NCBI GenBank assembly: GCA_944388635.1
Contig: CALXJN010000091.1
Location: 1 to 16,212 of the forward strand
Direction of reading: 5' to 3'
DNA from: an uncultured Clostridia bacterium
GTDB lineage: Bacteria; Bacillota; Clostridia; TANB77; CAG-508
DNA: 16,212 nucleotides
The notes under the pieces: generated by a model
What the model saw: only the letters and a program-made list of their open reading frames with translations
Told to the model about the DNA's origin: nothing
Database searches by the model: none
Position numbers and translations under genes: made by a program
Part shown: positions 8,217 to 14,501 of the stretch, one piece after another
Position numbering within the stretch: the first letter of the stretch is position 1
Layout: every line of letters starts with the position of its first letter

Positions 8217-9099
8217 TTAGTCTCCTTTTAATATATAATTATTTATAGCTTCTGCAACTCCATTTGAATTATTATCAGCAACTATTATTTTGCCCAGATT
8301 TTTTCTTGCAAGAGAACTGTTACCCATAATTATTCCGAAGTCCGCTATCTCTTATCATTTCTAAATCATTTACATTATCCCCTATTGCTGCTATTTCTGA
8401 AGTATCTATGCCAAGGTTCATTCCAAGCTTTTTAAGTGCTTCAAATTTGTTTACATTTTCTTTTGTAATTTCAGTATAAAAATATTTTAATTCCTTTTTT
8501 TCTGTACCAGCAGTTATTATTTTTCTTGACATGTTTGATACTTCTAAAATGTTTATTCCTTTTATATCTTTTAGTTTTTTTATAATCCCTTTAAAAATCA
8601 TTTCTGTTTCATCACTAATTGTTATTTTTGTAATTTCTCCTATATCATTTTCAGTTATATATTTTTCTATATTATCTACTACATTGATTTTTGTTTTCTT
8701 TTCTTCTGGTTTTTTGCTATTTTCATAATAATAGTACATTAAGTTGTAATTTAATGTTTTTGATAGTATATATTTTTCTGTATTTATTGTATAATATATA
8801 CTGTTTTCTTCACAGATTTTTACGATTTTTAAGACTTTATCTTTTGGTATACATTGATTATATAAAATTTTCTTATTTTTTAAATCATAAATTAATGCAC
8901 CATTTCCAGATATCATATAATTATCTGCCCCAACTTCTTCAGCAATTGACATTACAGATGCTGACATTCTTCCAGAAGTAAGTACAACTTCTATTCCTCT
9001 ATTCTTTGCATTTTCTATTGCTTTTTTATTTTCATCAGACACATCACCATATGAATTTAGCAATGTTCCATCTAAATCTATCGCTATTAATTTATACAT
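8217..9099 (-). CDS. Cof-type HAD-superfamily phosphatase, read through a +1 shift at CGG
   Basis: The start is the ATG at 9097-9099 (MYKLIAIDLDGTLLNS), preceded by TTGGAGGACGATA; a longer upstream reading has no binding site. HAD motif I is DLDGTL (D8, D10), motif II is LTSGR (about residues 40-44), and motif IV is GDNVNDLEM (D241, D245). A C2-type cap lies between them, typical of the Cof family of sugar-phosphate or pyridoxal-phosphate phosphatases. Codon 255 is CGG (8337-8335), and the zero frame stops five codons later. Skipping the C gives SGL-GIIMGNSSLARKN, the conserved stretch after motif IV, and a normal C-terminus ending YILKGD at TAA 8217-8219 (293 residues, family-typical). In zero frame the protein would lose 39 C-terminal residues including the G-x-x-MGN core strand. 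Substrate unknown. It is transcribed towards the pilus operon but has its own promoter; a link is not evident. Confidence 0.9.
8335..8337 (-). other. CGG +1 frameshift site 3 (HAD phosphatase)
   Basis: Coding-strand context: AGCGGACTT CGG AATAATTATG. The preceding codon is CTT (Leu254). Skipping C gives GGA ATA ATT ATG GGT (GIIMG), the conserved segment after HAD motif IV. A second CGG only five bases upstream (8344-8342), in the other register (AGC GGA), is read normally. The zero-frame TAA comes five codons after the site. Confidence 0.9.
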
Positions 9100-9121
9100 T
9101 ATCGTCCTCCAATTTCTTTGT

Positions 9122-9150
9122 ATTATATCACTTGGCTTTTTTTGTTTCAA
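9122..9150 (-). promoter_or_regulatory. Promoter of the HAD phosphatase gene
   Basis: TTGAAA (9150-9145) and a perfect TATAAT (9127-9122) are separated by 17 bases on the minus strand, about 23 bases upstream of the start codon. It matches a vegetative sigma-A promoter at 11 of 12 positions. Confidence 0.6.
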
Positions 9151-9199
9151 CAAATTTTGACTTTTTTATTATTTTTTATTTTTTTGTTTAATTATATTA

Positions 9200-9244
9200 T
9201 TGACAAAAATTTCTTGTTTATTTGTTATTTTTTTGCACATTATA
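9200..9244 (+). promoter_or_regulatory. Promoter region of the spore protein gene (possible sigma-G type)
   Basis: CATTATA (9238-9244) fits the sigma-F/G -10 pattern CATnnTA. TGTTTA (9215-9220), 17 bases upstream, matches four of six positions of the sigma-G -35 TGAATA. Alpha/beta spore protein genes are classically transcribed by sigma-G in the forespore. A vegetative-looking TTGACA (9200-9205) with TGTTAT 17 bases later overlaps it, but its -10 is poor. I favour the sigma-G reading from the gene's identity. Confidence 0.45.
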
Positions 9245-9315
9245 TATATTGAAAAACGAACCTGATTTGTTTTTCTAAATATACGAAATTAACTTTCCTA
9301 GGAGGTGAATTAAGA

Positions 9316-9522
9316 ATGGCAACATCAAACAGCAATAAGAAAGTTGTTCCAGAAGCTATGGACGCTTTAGATAAATTCAAATACGAAGTAGCAAGCGAAG
9401 TAGGTGTTAATTTAAAAAACGGATATAACGGTGATATCTCTTCAAGAGACGCTGGAAAAATCGGTGGTAACATGGTAAGAAAATTAATACAAAAAGCTGA
9501 AAACCAAATGATAGGTAAATAA
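9316..9522 (+). CDS. Alpha/beta-type small acid-soluble spore protein (SASP)
   Basis: A 68-residue protein starting at an ATG that follows a full AGGAGGTGA ribosome binding site 7 bases upstream. It shows the family signature: MDALDKFKYEVASEVGV, with the GPR germination protease region around KYEVASE, then LKNGYNGDISSRDAGKIGG and NMVRKLIQKAEN. These proteins saturate DNA in the dormant spore, forcing an A-like form and protecting against UV and heat, and are degraded at germination as an amino-acid store. This identifies the organism as a spore former. It is monocistronic, divergent from the HAD gene and ends before a strong terminator. CGG appears only out of register (AAC GGA, AAC GGT, ATC GGT), with normal reading. 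Confidence 0.96.
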   Translation: MATSNSNKKVVPEAMDALDKFKYEVASEVGVNLKNGYNGDISSRDAGKIGGNMVRKLIQKAENQMIGK

Positions 9523-9583
9523 GTTTTATATTAGTTTGTTATAGTATATTCTTAAGGAGTATAAATTTTGCTTTTATATACAT

Positions 9584-9611
9584 AAAGGCAGGATTTGTAC
9601 TCCTGCCTTTT
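9584..9611. terminator. Bidirectional terminator between SASP and the Cys-rich protein gene
   Basis: A perfect 10-bp stem AAAGGCAGGA (9584-9593) / TCCTGCCTTT (9601-9610), loop of seven, ending in a short T-run on the plus strand and a T-stretch (TTTATG) on the minus strand. It lies between two convergent genes. Confidence 0.8.
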
Positions 9612-9613
9612 AT

Positions 9614-9919
9614 CTATTTACAGCAACATTTTTTCTTATTTTTTTGTTTGCAACATATAGCTGTAATTATGCTTAATAACAATAATATCAATAAAGTTAT
9701 TGCAAGAACTATAACTGCTGCCAATGCTGAAAGTATTGCTGAACTTAATGCTGCCCCCAATATAACTCCAATTATACCTACAAATAATGTCGTAAGAATA
9801 GCAATTACAAGGTCAATACATGAGCATTTGTTATTTTTGTTTTTACATTCTGGTGTTTTTTCTTCACAAATTTCTTCGCAGTTATATTTTATTTTCATTT
9901 CTTCTATCATATTTTTCAA
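9614..9919 (-). CDS. Small Cys-rich protein with a central membrane hairpin (unknown function)
   Basis: A 101-residue protein; its ATG at 9917-9919 follows AAAGAGGAG nine bases upstream. The N-terminal 35 residues carry Cys in C-x-x-x-C and C-x-C arrangements (NCEEICEE, ECKNKNNKCSC). Residues about 36-88 are two adjoining hydrophobic helices rich in Ile, Leu, Ala and Gly (LTTLFVGIIGVILGAALSS and following). The C-terminus is again Cys- and Lys-rich (CCKQKNKKKCCCK). The symmetric Cys/Lys tails on a membrane hairpin suggest metal or disulfide chemistry at one membrane face, but I do not recognise the family. The gene lies next to the spore protein gene with a shared terminator and could be a spore-coat or forespore membrane protein; that is only a guess from location. 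Confidence 0.7.
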   Translation of the reverse strand: MKNMIEEMKIKYNCEEICEEKTPECKNKNNKCSCIDLVIAILTTLFVGIIGVILGAALSSAILSALAAVIVLAITLLILLLLSIITAICCKQKNKKKCCCK

Positions 9920-9983
9920 CTCCTCTTTAATGTGGATTAATATATCATATTAAAAAGAGGACAAAAAGTTGTCGTTTTTGACA

Positions 9984-10673
9984 TTATTTTTCTTTATTTT
10001 TACATTCTTCTTTTATACAACTATCTTTAAAGCTTAAATACCAACTCATTCCGTTTCTGTTTTTTTCTATTTCTTCAATTCTTTTCTTTAATTCATTATA
10101 TGTTTGAGGACTATTTTGAATTATTGGATTTCCCGGTACCCAATTAGCTGGAGTTGCCCCTTCACATTTATCTGCTGTTTGAAGAGCTTCTACTGTTCTT
10201 AAAATTTCAGGAATACATCTTCCTACATTCATTGGGTAAATAAATATTGCTCTGATAATTCCTTTATCATCTATAATAAAGACATTTCTAACCGTTTTTG
10301 TTGTACTTACATTGTTTGCAATCATTCCATATCTTCTTGATATATTACCGTTTAAGTCTGAAATTATTGGAAATGGTATTTCTATTCCTGTTTTTAAATA
10401 TATATCATAAAGCCAAGCAAGATGAGATGCTTCACTATCTACACTTAATCCTATAAGACATGTATTCAAATTTTCAAAATATGTATTAGCCTTTGCAAAT
10501 GCTATAATTTCTGTTGTACAAACTGGTGTAAAATCTCCTGGATGTGAAAATAAAACAATCCATTTTCCTTTATAATTAGTTAAGTTTATCTTTCCTGTAG
10601 TAGACATTGCATCTATTTCAGGAGCCACTTCTCCTATTTTCACATTACCATTCATCATTATTTCATAATCCAT
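9984..10673 (-). CDS. Peroxiredoxin, Prx6/AhpC-TSA family
   Basis: I chose the ATG at 10671-10673 (MDYEIMMNG) because AAAGGAG sits 8 bases upstream; an ATG 18 bases earlier precedes that site. Length is about 229 residues. The peroxidatic motif is HPGDFTPVCTTE with Cys52 in the P-x-x-x-T-x-x-C arrangement. WIVLF forms the preceding strand, and GMIANNVSTTKTVRNVFIID is the arginine-bearing loop region. The C-terminal ATPANWVPGNP stretch is characteristic of the Prx6-like subgroup. It reduces H2O2 and organic peroxides, protecting an anaerobe from oxygen exposure. Additional cysteines near the C-terminus (DSCIKEEC) could act in resolution. The gene follows the oxidoreductase gene at 10744-11820 by 70 bases but has its own hairpin-controlled ribosome binding site. 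Confidence 0.93.
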   Translation of the reverse strand: MDYEIMMNGNVKIGEVAPEIDAMSTTGKINLTNYKGKWIVLFSHPGDFTPVCTTEIIAFAKANTYFENLNTCLIGLSVDSEASHLAWLYDIYLKTGIEIPFPIISDLNGNISRRYGMIANNVSTTKTVRNVFIIDDKGIIRAIFIYPMNVGRCIPEILRTVEALQTADKCEGATPANWVPGNPIIQNSPQTYNELKKRIEEIEKNRNGMSWYLSFKDSCIKEECKNKEK

Positions 10674-10676
10674 ATA

Positions 10677-10718
10677 AAAAACTCCTTTCATATGTTTTAT
10701 TTTATGAAAGAAGTTTTT
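10677..10718 (-). promoter_or_regulatory. Palindrome sequestering the peroxiredoxin ribosome binding site
   Basis: Arms AAAAACTCCTTTCATA (10677-10692) and TATGAAAGAAGTTTTT (10703-10718) pair at 15 of 16 positions around a 10-base loop. In the minus-strand mRNA the 3' arm contains the AAAGGAG binding site and ends four bases before the peroxiredoxin ATG. The structure could mask translation (a thermometer or riboregulator) or, as DNA, be an operator for a repressor. TTGACT at 10734-10729 may be a -35 just upstream, but no good -10 follows. Confidence 0.55.
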
Positions 10719-10743
10719 ATTTAGTTACAGTCAATATATATTT

Positions 10744-11820
10744 TTATTTTACATATTCATTTAGAGGTTTTACTCTATAGTTTAATTCGCCAAATTTTTC
10801 TGTTGTAACATATCCTGGTGTAGAATTTATTACGTCTGGAATTCTGTTTACTATACTTGCACATGTTAATTCTACTGTTGCTGGTCTTGCAACAACTATT
10901 GTAGTATTTGGTTCTCCTTCTATTGTCCATTCATTTTTGTCATAGTCTTCTTTTGAATATACTTTTCCTATGCATTCGCTTTCAATTACTATTCCCTCTT
11001 TTGTAGTCGTTGTAACTACTGCGCTCATTCCTGTAGCGTCTCCTGCTTTAACTGTTGTTCCAAGTGTTGAAGATACAATATCTTCTTTATAAGTTTGAGG
11101 TACACATTTTTGTGTTTGAGATGTTATTGTTAAACCAAGTTTTGAACATAACCAGCCATTTACATTCCACATATATGAAGGTAAATATTTTCCTGATTCT
11201 ATTACTTTTTGTCTCTCTTCATCACTTATCTTATCTACTGATGCAACCTCTTTATCAAATGTTTCAAGGTCAAGCCCTGCTCCGTGTGCTTTTGCTAATG
11301 CTATTCCATAATCTTCAACATTATAACTAGAGCTTCCTTTTATTTTCTTTATTGTTTGAGTAGAACCTGCTATACTTGAAATAAGTTGTCCCCAATATAT
11401 ATCTTGATAACCACTACCTGTAATTGTACATCCATTTTTCTTTGCTAGTTCATCTATTTCTTTTGTTAAATTTGGATTTGAATTCCAAGGATAAAATGCT
11501 TCTTCACATGTTGAAATTGCATTTATTCCAAGTTTTGCACATAATAAAAATGCATCCTTAATATCGCTTAATAAGCTCATTGTAGTAACTATCGCAATAT
11601 CAGGTTTTACATTTTTCATCATTTCTTCTGCATTTTCAAGAGCTGTAACTTTAACATTTTTCTTTTCACAGCCCATTATGTCACCTATATCTTTTCCAAC
11701 AACATCCGGATTTATGTCGATTGCTCCGACAATCTCTCCTCCTTTTTCATAAACATAACGCATTGTATATACTGCCATTTTTCCTGTACCAAATTGTACA
11801 ACTTTTACTTTTCTATCCAT
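10744..11820 (-). CDS. NAD(P)-dependent oxidoreductase, DapB-like / 2,4-diaminopentanoate dehydrogenase family
   Basis: A 358-residue protein; its ATG at 11818-11820 follows AAGGAGGAAAAC. A Rossmann fold opens it: VKVVQFGTGKMAVYTM (residues about 5-20) has G-x-G-x-M, and EIVGAIDINPDVVGKDIG ends with the Asp that usually binds the ribose in NAD-preferring members. IAIVTT (about 75-80) follows. The C-terminal domain contains TITGSGYQDIYWG and SSSYNVEDYG. Layout and length fit the dihydrodipicolinate reductase-like group that includes clostridial 2,4-diaminopentanoate dehydrogenase of ornithine fermentation. No other ornithine-pathway gene is seen here, so the substrate is open. In-frame Arg codons are not CGG; the CGG triplets at 11284-11282, 11708-11706 and 11728-11726 are out of register. 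Confidence 0.8.
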   Translation of the reverse strand: MDRKVKVVQFGTGKMAVYTMRYVYEKGGEIVGAIDINPDVVGKDIGDIMGCEKKNVKVTALENAEEMMKNVKPDIAIVTTMSLLSDIKDAFLLCAKLGINAISTCEEAFYPWNSNPNLTKEIDELAKKNGCTITGSGYQDIYWGQLISSIAGSTQTIKKIKGSSSYNVEDYGIALAKAHGAGLDLETFDKEVASVDKISDEERQKVIESGKYLPSYMWNVNGWLCSKLGLTITSQTQKCVPQTYKEDIVSSTLGTTVKAGDATGMSAVVTTTTKEGIVIESECIGKVYSKEDYDKNEWTIEGEPNTTIVVARPATVELTCASIVNRIPDVINSTPGYVTTEKFGELNYRVKPLNEYVK

Positions 11821-11871
11821 GTTTTCCTCCTTTTTCTTATGATTTTGCTTTTTTAAAGCTTAATATAAATA

Positions 11872-11927
11872 ATTATATACCATAAACTTTAAAATATACA
11901 ATAGTTACTTTCAAAGTTATGGTATAT
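11872..11927. terminator. Inverted repeat between the TVP38-like and oxidoreductase genes
   Basis: ATATACCATAAACTTT (11875-11890) and AAAGTTATGGTATAT (11913-11927) pair as a long stem with one bulged base and a 22-base loop, followed by T-rich sequence on the plus side. On the minus strand a TATAAT (11877-11872) with TTGTAT 18 bases upstream (11901-11896) overlaps it and is the likely promoter of the oxidoreductase gene. The repeat could therefore be the end of the TVP38 transcript, an operator, or both. Confidence 0.5.
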
Positions 11928-11931
11928 ATTT

Positions 11932-12628
11932 TTATAATTTTATTTCTATCTTTTCTTTTTTATTAAATACATATATGATTACCCCAGCAATAGCAAAAGT
12001 TACAAGATAAGTACCTAATATCACAAACCAATTTCCTTCTATTAAATTACTTCCAGCAATTGTTGACGAAATAATTGAAGGGAATCTTGCAAAAGTTGAA
12101 ATTGCTAAAAATTTTGTAGGTTTAATTGGAAGTTAACTCCCAATATACACTATTCTATCTTTTCGTGTTCCTGGTATAAAAAATAATACAAATAAAATTG
12201 TGTCCAATTTTTTAGGATTAGAAAATAATTTGTTTTTTTCCAATTTTTCTATTTTCTCTTTTGAAACAAAACTATATATGAAATTTCTTCCAAATTTTCT
12301 AACACTAAAAAATATAATAAAGCTACTTAAGAATGCTCCCAAAAATATTATGATAAGACCTCCTATTGCTCCATAAGACATTCCTGCGAGTATTTCTACC
12401 GGTTCTCCGTGGAAGTATTGGCAAAAATATTTGCGCAACCATTAGCCCGATAATTATAAGAATTCCTTCGACTCCTAAGCTTTCTATTTCTCTTTGGAAA
12501 TTAACTCTTCCTTCTTCTGTAGAAATTCCTTTAAATATTGGCAAAAGTTTTACAGTTAAAAATACCATTATTGCCAAAACTAATGCTAAAACTATTAATT
12601 TAAAAATCTTTACTTTTTTACTTTGCAT
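11932..12628 (-). CDS. TVP38/TMEM64 (DedA-superfamily, VTT domain) membrane protein, +1 shift at CGG and an in-frame TAA
   Basis: The ATG at 12626-12628 follows TGGAGAATAAAT. An N-terminal helix (residues about 9-28) is followed by ILIIIGLMVAQIFLPILP (about 56-73). Codon 74 is CGG (12409-12407). Skipping the C gives GEPVEILAGMSYGAIGG, the conserved P-G-E and A-G-x-x-Y/F-G re-entrant core of VTT proteins, then further membrane segments. A second lesion follows: after VYIGS an in-frame TAA (12133-12135) stands where a Leu is expected. The same frame continues with LPIKPTKFLAISTFARFPS and two more helices to TAA at 11932-11934 (231 codons in all, family length). The expected Pro of the GTPKD motif is Arg (CGA). 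The gene may thus be a pseudogene from the TAA on, or give a 164-residue product. Family members are proposed lipid transporters or scramblases. It lies 13 bases after the GT2 gene. Confidence 0.75.
12133..12135 (-). other. In-frame TAA within the TVP38-like gene
   Basis: Coding strand: GGG AGT TAA CTT CCA. A change to TTA would give the family-like GS-LLP. Unlike the CGG sites, the frame is the same before and after, so this is a substitution-type lesion or a readthrough stop. Confidence 0.75.
12407..12409 (-). other. CGG +1 frameshift site 4 (TVP38-like gene)
   Basis: Coding-strand context: ATACTTCCA CGG AGAACCGGTAG. The preceding codon is CCA (Pro73). Skipping C gives GGA GAA CCG (GEP), the conserved P-G-E core. 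An out-of-frame CGG only six bases downstream (12401-12399, within ACCGGT) is not a break. Confidence 0.85.
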
Positions 12629-12641
12629 ATTTATTCTCCAT

Positions 12642-13871
12642 TTATTTATATGTTATTTCCAACACTTTATCTATTGTGACATCTTTTGTATGTTCAATTT
12701 TCTCCCAATTGTTTTTCTTCTTTTGATTAAATATAGCCACAATATTTATCGGAATCCATGATAAGACAAATATCGGAAGTGTTAATATTCCTTTTATATA
12801 TGGCAATATTTTCTTTCTCTTAATTTTAATTGCTGCAATAGATATTATAATACTTGTCAAATACCATATTCCAAGAAAAAGTATTTTGCTTGTATAATTC
12901 ATATGCTGGAATTGTAGCATTGCAATTATAAAGTGCATTATATATGAAATCGCTCCTAAGAATTGTATATATGGAGAAATTAGATATATAAAAGTGTCTA
13001 TACTTGCAAAATTGTTTTTTCTAAATATTTTCTTTATTAATCTTTTTGAATAAATTCTAAAGCATTGTACAGTGCCTATTGACCACCTTTTTCTTTGTTT
13101 CCATGATTCTTTAAAGGTAGTTACTTGTTCATCATATGTTATAGCATCTTCCACAAATGCAACTTGCTCATTATCAATCGCACATCTAGCAGTAAGTTCT
13201 ATATCTTCTGTTAACGTGTGTGCTTTATATCCTTTTCTATCTAAAAACTTTTTAGATATCATAAAACCTGTTCCATTTATAAAACTAGATTTATCTAAAT
13301 TCATTCTCGCTTTGTTTAAGAAAATATTATGTATAAGATAATGTACAGAATAGCAACTTGATATCCACGTGTCTGATACATTTTTGCTATCTCTAAATCC
13401 TTGTGCTATTTCATACCCTGCTCCTAATGTATCATTCATTTTGCTTATGAACTTTGGATGAACTATATTATCAGCATCAAAAATGATATATGCTTCATAA
13501 TCGCTTTTATTTAATTTATTAAATGCAACTCTTAATGCTTCCCCTTTAGAATTTATTGCTTTAGTACATTCAATTATATTTATTCCATTTTCTATTGTTA
13601 TTTCTTTTGTTTTATCAGTACAATTATTTATAACTACAAAAATGTCATACTTGTCTTTTGGATAATCTTGTTTTTGCAAACTTTTAAATAAATTGCCTAT
13701 GACCTTTTCTTCGTTCCTTGCCGGTATAATAACTGCAAATTTATGCTTCTTAGTTTCTTCTTTTATTTTTTCTTTTGATTTTAAAACACATAAACCTGTG
13801 ATTATATAATAAATCAAATATGCTGCTGTTATAATATCTACTATTTTTAATATTTCCTTTATAAGTTCCAT
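12642..13871 (-). CDS. Processive family 2 glycosyltransferase (membrane-bound, BcsA/IcaA-like)
   Basis: The start is the ATG at 13869-13871 (MELIKEILK) with GTGGAG six bases upstream; a GTG four codons earlier overlaps that site and is less likely. Length is about 409 residues. An N-terminal helix (about 9-28) precedes the GT-A domain. Visible motifs are VIIPARNEE (about 47-55), the DxD-type IIFDADN (about 134-140), LTEDIEL (the catalytic TED, about 218-224) and QRKRW (the Q-x-x-R-W of processive enzymes, about 256-260). Three to four C-terminal membrane segments follow. It should polymerise or transfer a sugar from a nucleotide sugar at the cytoplasmic membrane face for an envelope polysaccharide or glycolipid. 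The TVP38-like gene 13 bases downstream, of a family linked to lipid transfer, may work with it. CGG occurs only out of frame (13723-13721). Confidence 0.92.
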   Translation of the reverse strand: MELIKEILKIVDIITAAYLIYYIITGLCVLKSKEKIKEETKKHKFAVIIPARNEEKVIGNLFKSLQKQDYPKDKYDIFVVINNCTDKTKEITIENGINIIECTKAINSKGEALRVAFNKLNKSDYEAYIIFDADNIVHPKFISKMNDTLGAGYEIAQGFRDSKNVSDTWISSCYSVHYLIHNIFLNKARMNLDKSSFINGTGFMISKKFLDRKGYKAHTLTEDIELTARCAIDNEQVAFVEDAITYDEQVTTFKESWKQRKRWSIGTVQCFRIYSKRLIKKIFRKNNFASIDTFIYLISPYIQFLGAISYIMHFIIAMLQFQHMNYTSKILFLGIWYLTSIIISIAAIKIKRKKILPYIKGILTLPIFVLSWIPINIVAIFNQKKKNNWEKIEHTKDVTIDKVLEITYK

Positions 13872-14143
13872 TGTAAACTCCACTTCATTTTTTCTTTAAT
13901 TATATCAGATGATTATTAAGAAACAATATATTTTATCTTAAGACTTTCTTAAGTTGCTAAATACTATTTTTTCACAATTATATATATTATATTACAAAAA
14001 GTGTCAAATGCAAAGATAAAACATATAGTTTTTGTAAAATTAACGCAACTAGCGTTATACCGCCTTTCTCCGGCAAAATTTGTTGGTTTTACTTTATACT
14101 TCATTCTTAAATTTCCTCATTTGATTTTTACTTTTGTCTAAAC

Positions 14144-14223
14144 AATTTCGGTCGTTTGAGACGGTTCTGAATGACCGAACAGTTGTCAAACTAAATGAGT
14201 CCCCATTGACAACGACCGAAATT
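14144..14223. repeat. Nested palindromic element A
   Basis: Outer arms AATTTCGGTCGTT (14144-14156) and AACGACCGAAATT (14211-14223) are perfect complements (13 bp). Inside, GTTGTCAA and TTGACAAC form a perfect 8-bp hairpin, and TTCGGTC/GACCGAA offers an alternative pairing within the left half. It could be a structured RNA, a protein-binding palindrome, or the end of a decayed mobile element. Confidence 0.6.
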
Positions 14224-14236
14224 TAAACTTTAGAAA

Positions 14237-14367
14237 CAAGTACTATATAAAAATTTATGTAGCGACGCGTAGCATGGAAGCGAGCTAAGAAACTGTTATG
14301 GCTTTGCCATTTACAGTTTCTAGCGAGACGGCGGGCATGGAGCAAATAAATTTTTATATAGTACTTG
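14237..14367. repeat. MITE-like or structured element B with 21-bp perfect terminal inverted repeats
   Basis: The termini CAAGTACTATATAAAAATTT(A) at 14237-14257 and their exact complement at 14347-14367 enclose 89 bases with markedly higher GC than the surroundings. The centre is a compound hairpin: AGAAACTGT pairs with ACAGTTTCT, inside which ATGGC pairs with GCCAT. Two imperfect direct repeats flank it, both of the form TAGCGA...GCATGGA-GC. There is no coding frame. The form fits a miniature inverted-repeat transposable element or a folded non-coding RNA. Confidence 0.65.
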
Positions 14368-14454
14368 CTCTTTTAGCTTACCATATTTCACGTTAACTTA
14401 ATTTTAACTTAACCTACGTTACGTGCCAAGTGTAAAAATAACAAAATATTTCAC

Positions 14455-14501
14455 TTATACTGAAAGATTTTGTTGACAACTTAAAAATCTTTCAGTATAA
14501 T
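14455..14501 (+). promoter_or_regulatory. Consensus promoter inside a 17-bp perfect inverted repeat
   Basis: TTGACA (14473-14478), 17 bases and TATAAT (14496-14501) form a perfect sigma-A promoter for the DUF4143 gene. It is framed by perfect 17-base arms TTATACTGAAAGATTTT (14455-14471) and AAAATCTTTCAGTATAA (14484-14500), the right arm covering most of the spacer and the -10. A dimeric repressor bound there would block polymerase, so this is a likely operator. A TAGGAGGAAG binding site follows before the ATG. Confidence 0.8.

Noticed and set aside
9240..9473. A 77-residue minus-strand frame opposite the spore protein gene
   Set aside because: It is antisense to a clear SASP gene, has no ribosome binding site and no recognisable features.
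579..12409. Explaining the four frame breaks as sequencing or assembly indels
   Set aside because: None lies in a homopolymer, all are the same inserted base in the same codon and register, and about thirty out-of-frame CGG triplets show no indel. I cannot inspect reads, so this stays the main thing to exclude.
579..12409. Simple reassignment of CGG to another amino acid or to stop
   Set aside because: A substitution of meaning would leave the frame unchanged; here the conserved sequence resumes in the +1 frame at every site.
579..12409. Classical RF2-type or antizyme-type programmed frameshifting
   Set aside because: No stop codon lies at the shift point, I see no shared upstream Shine-Dalgarno-like stimulator or downstream stem, and the preceding codons (ATA, ATT, CTT, CCA) differ and mostly cannot re-pair after slipping.
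14042..14075. Integron attC-like or attachment site around the AACGC...GCGTT hairpin
   Set aside because: The stem is only five base pairs, the core sites are not complete, and there is no integrase nearby.
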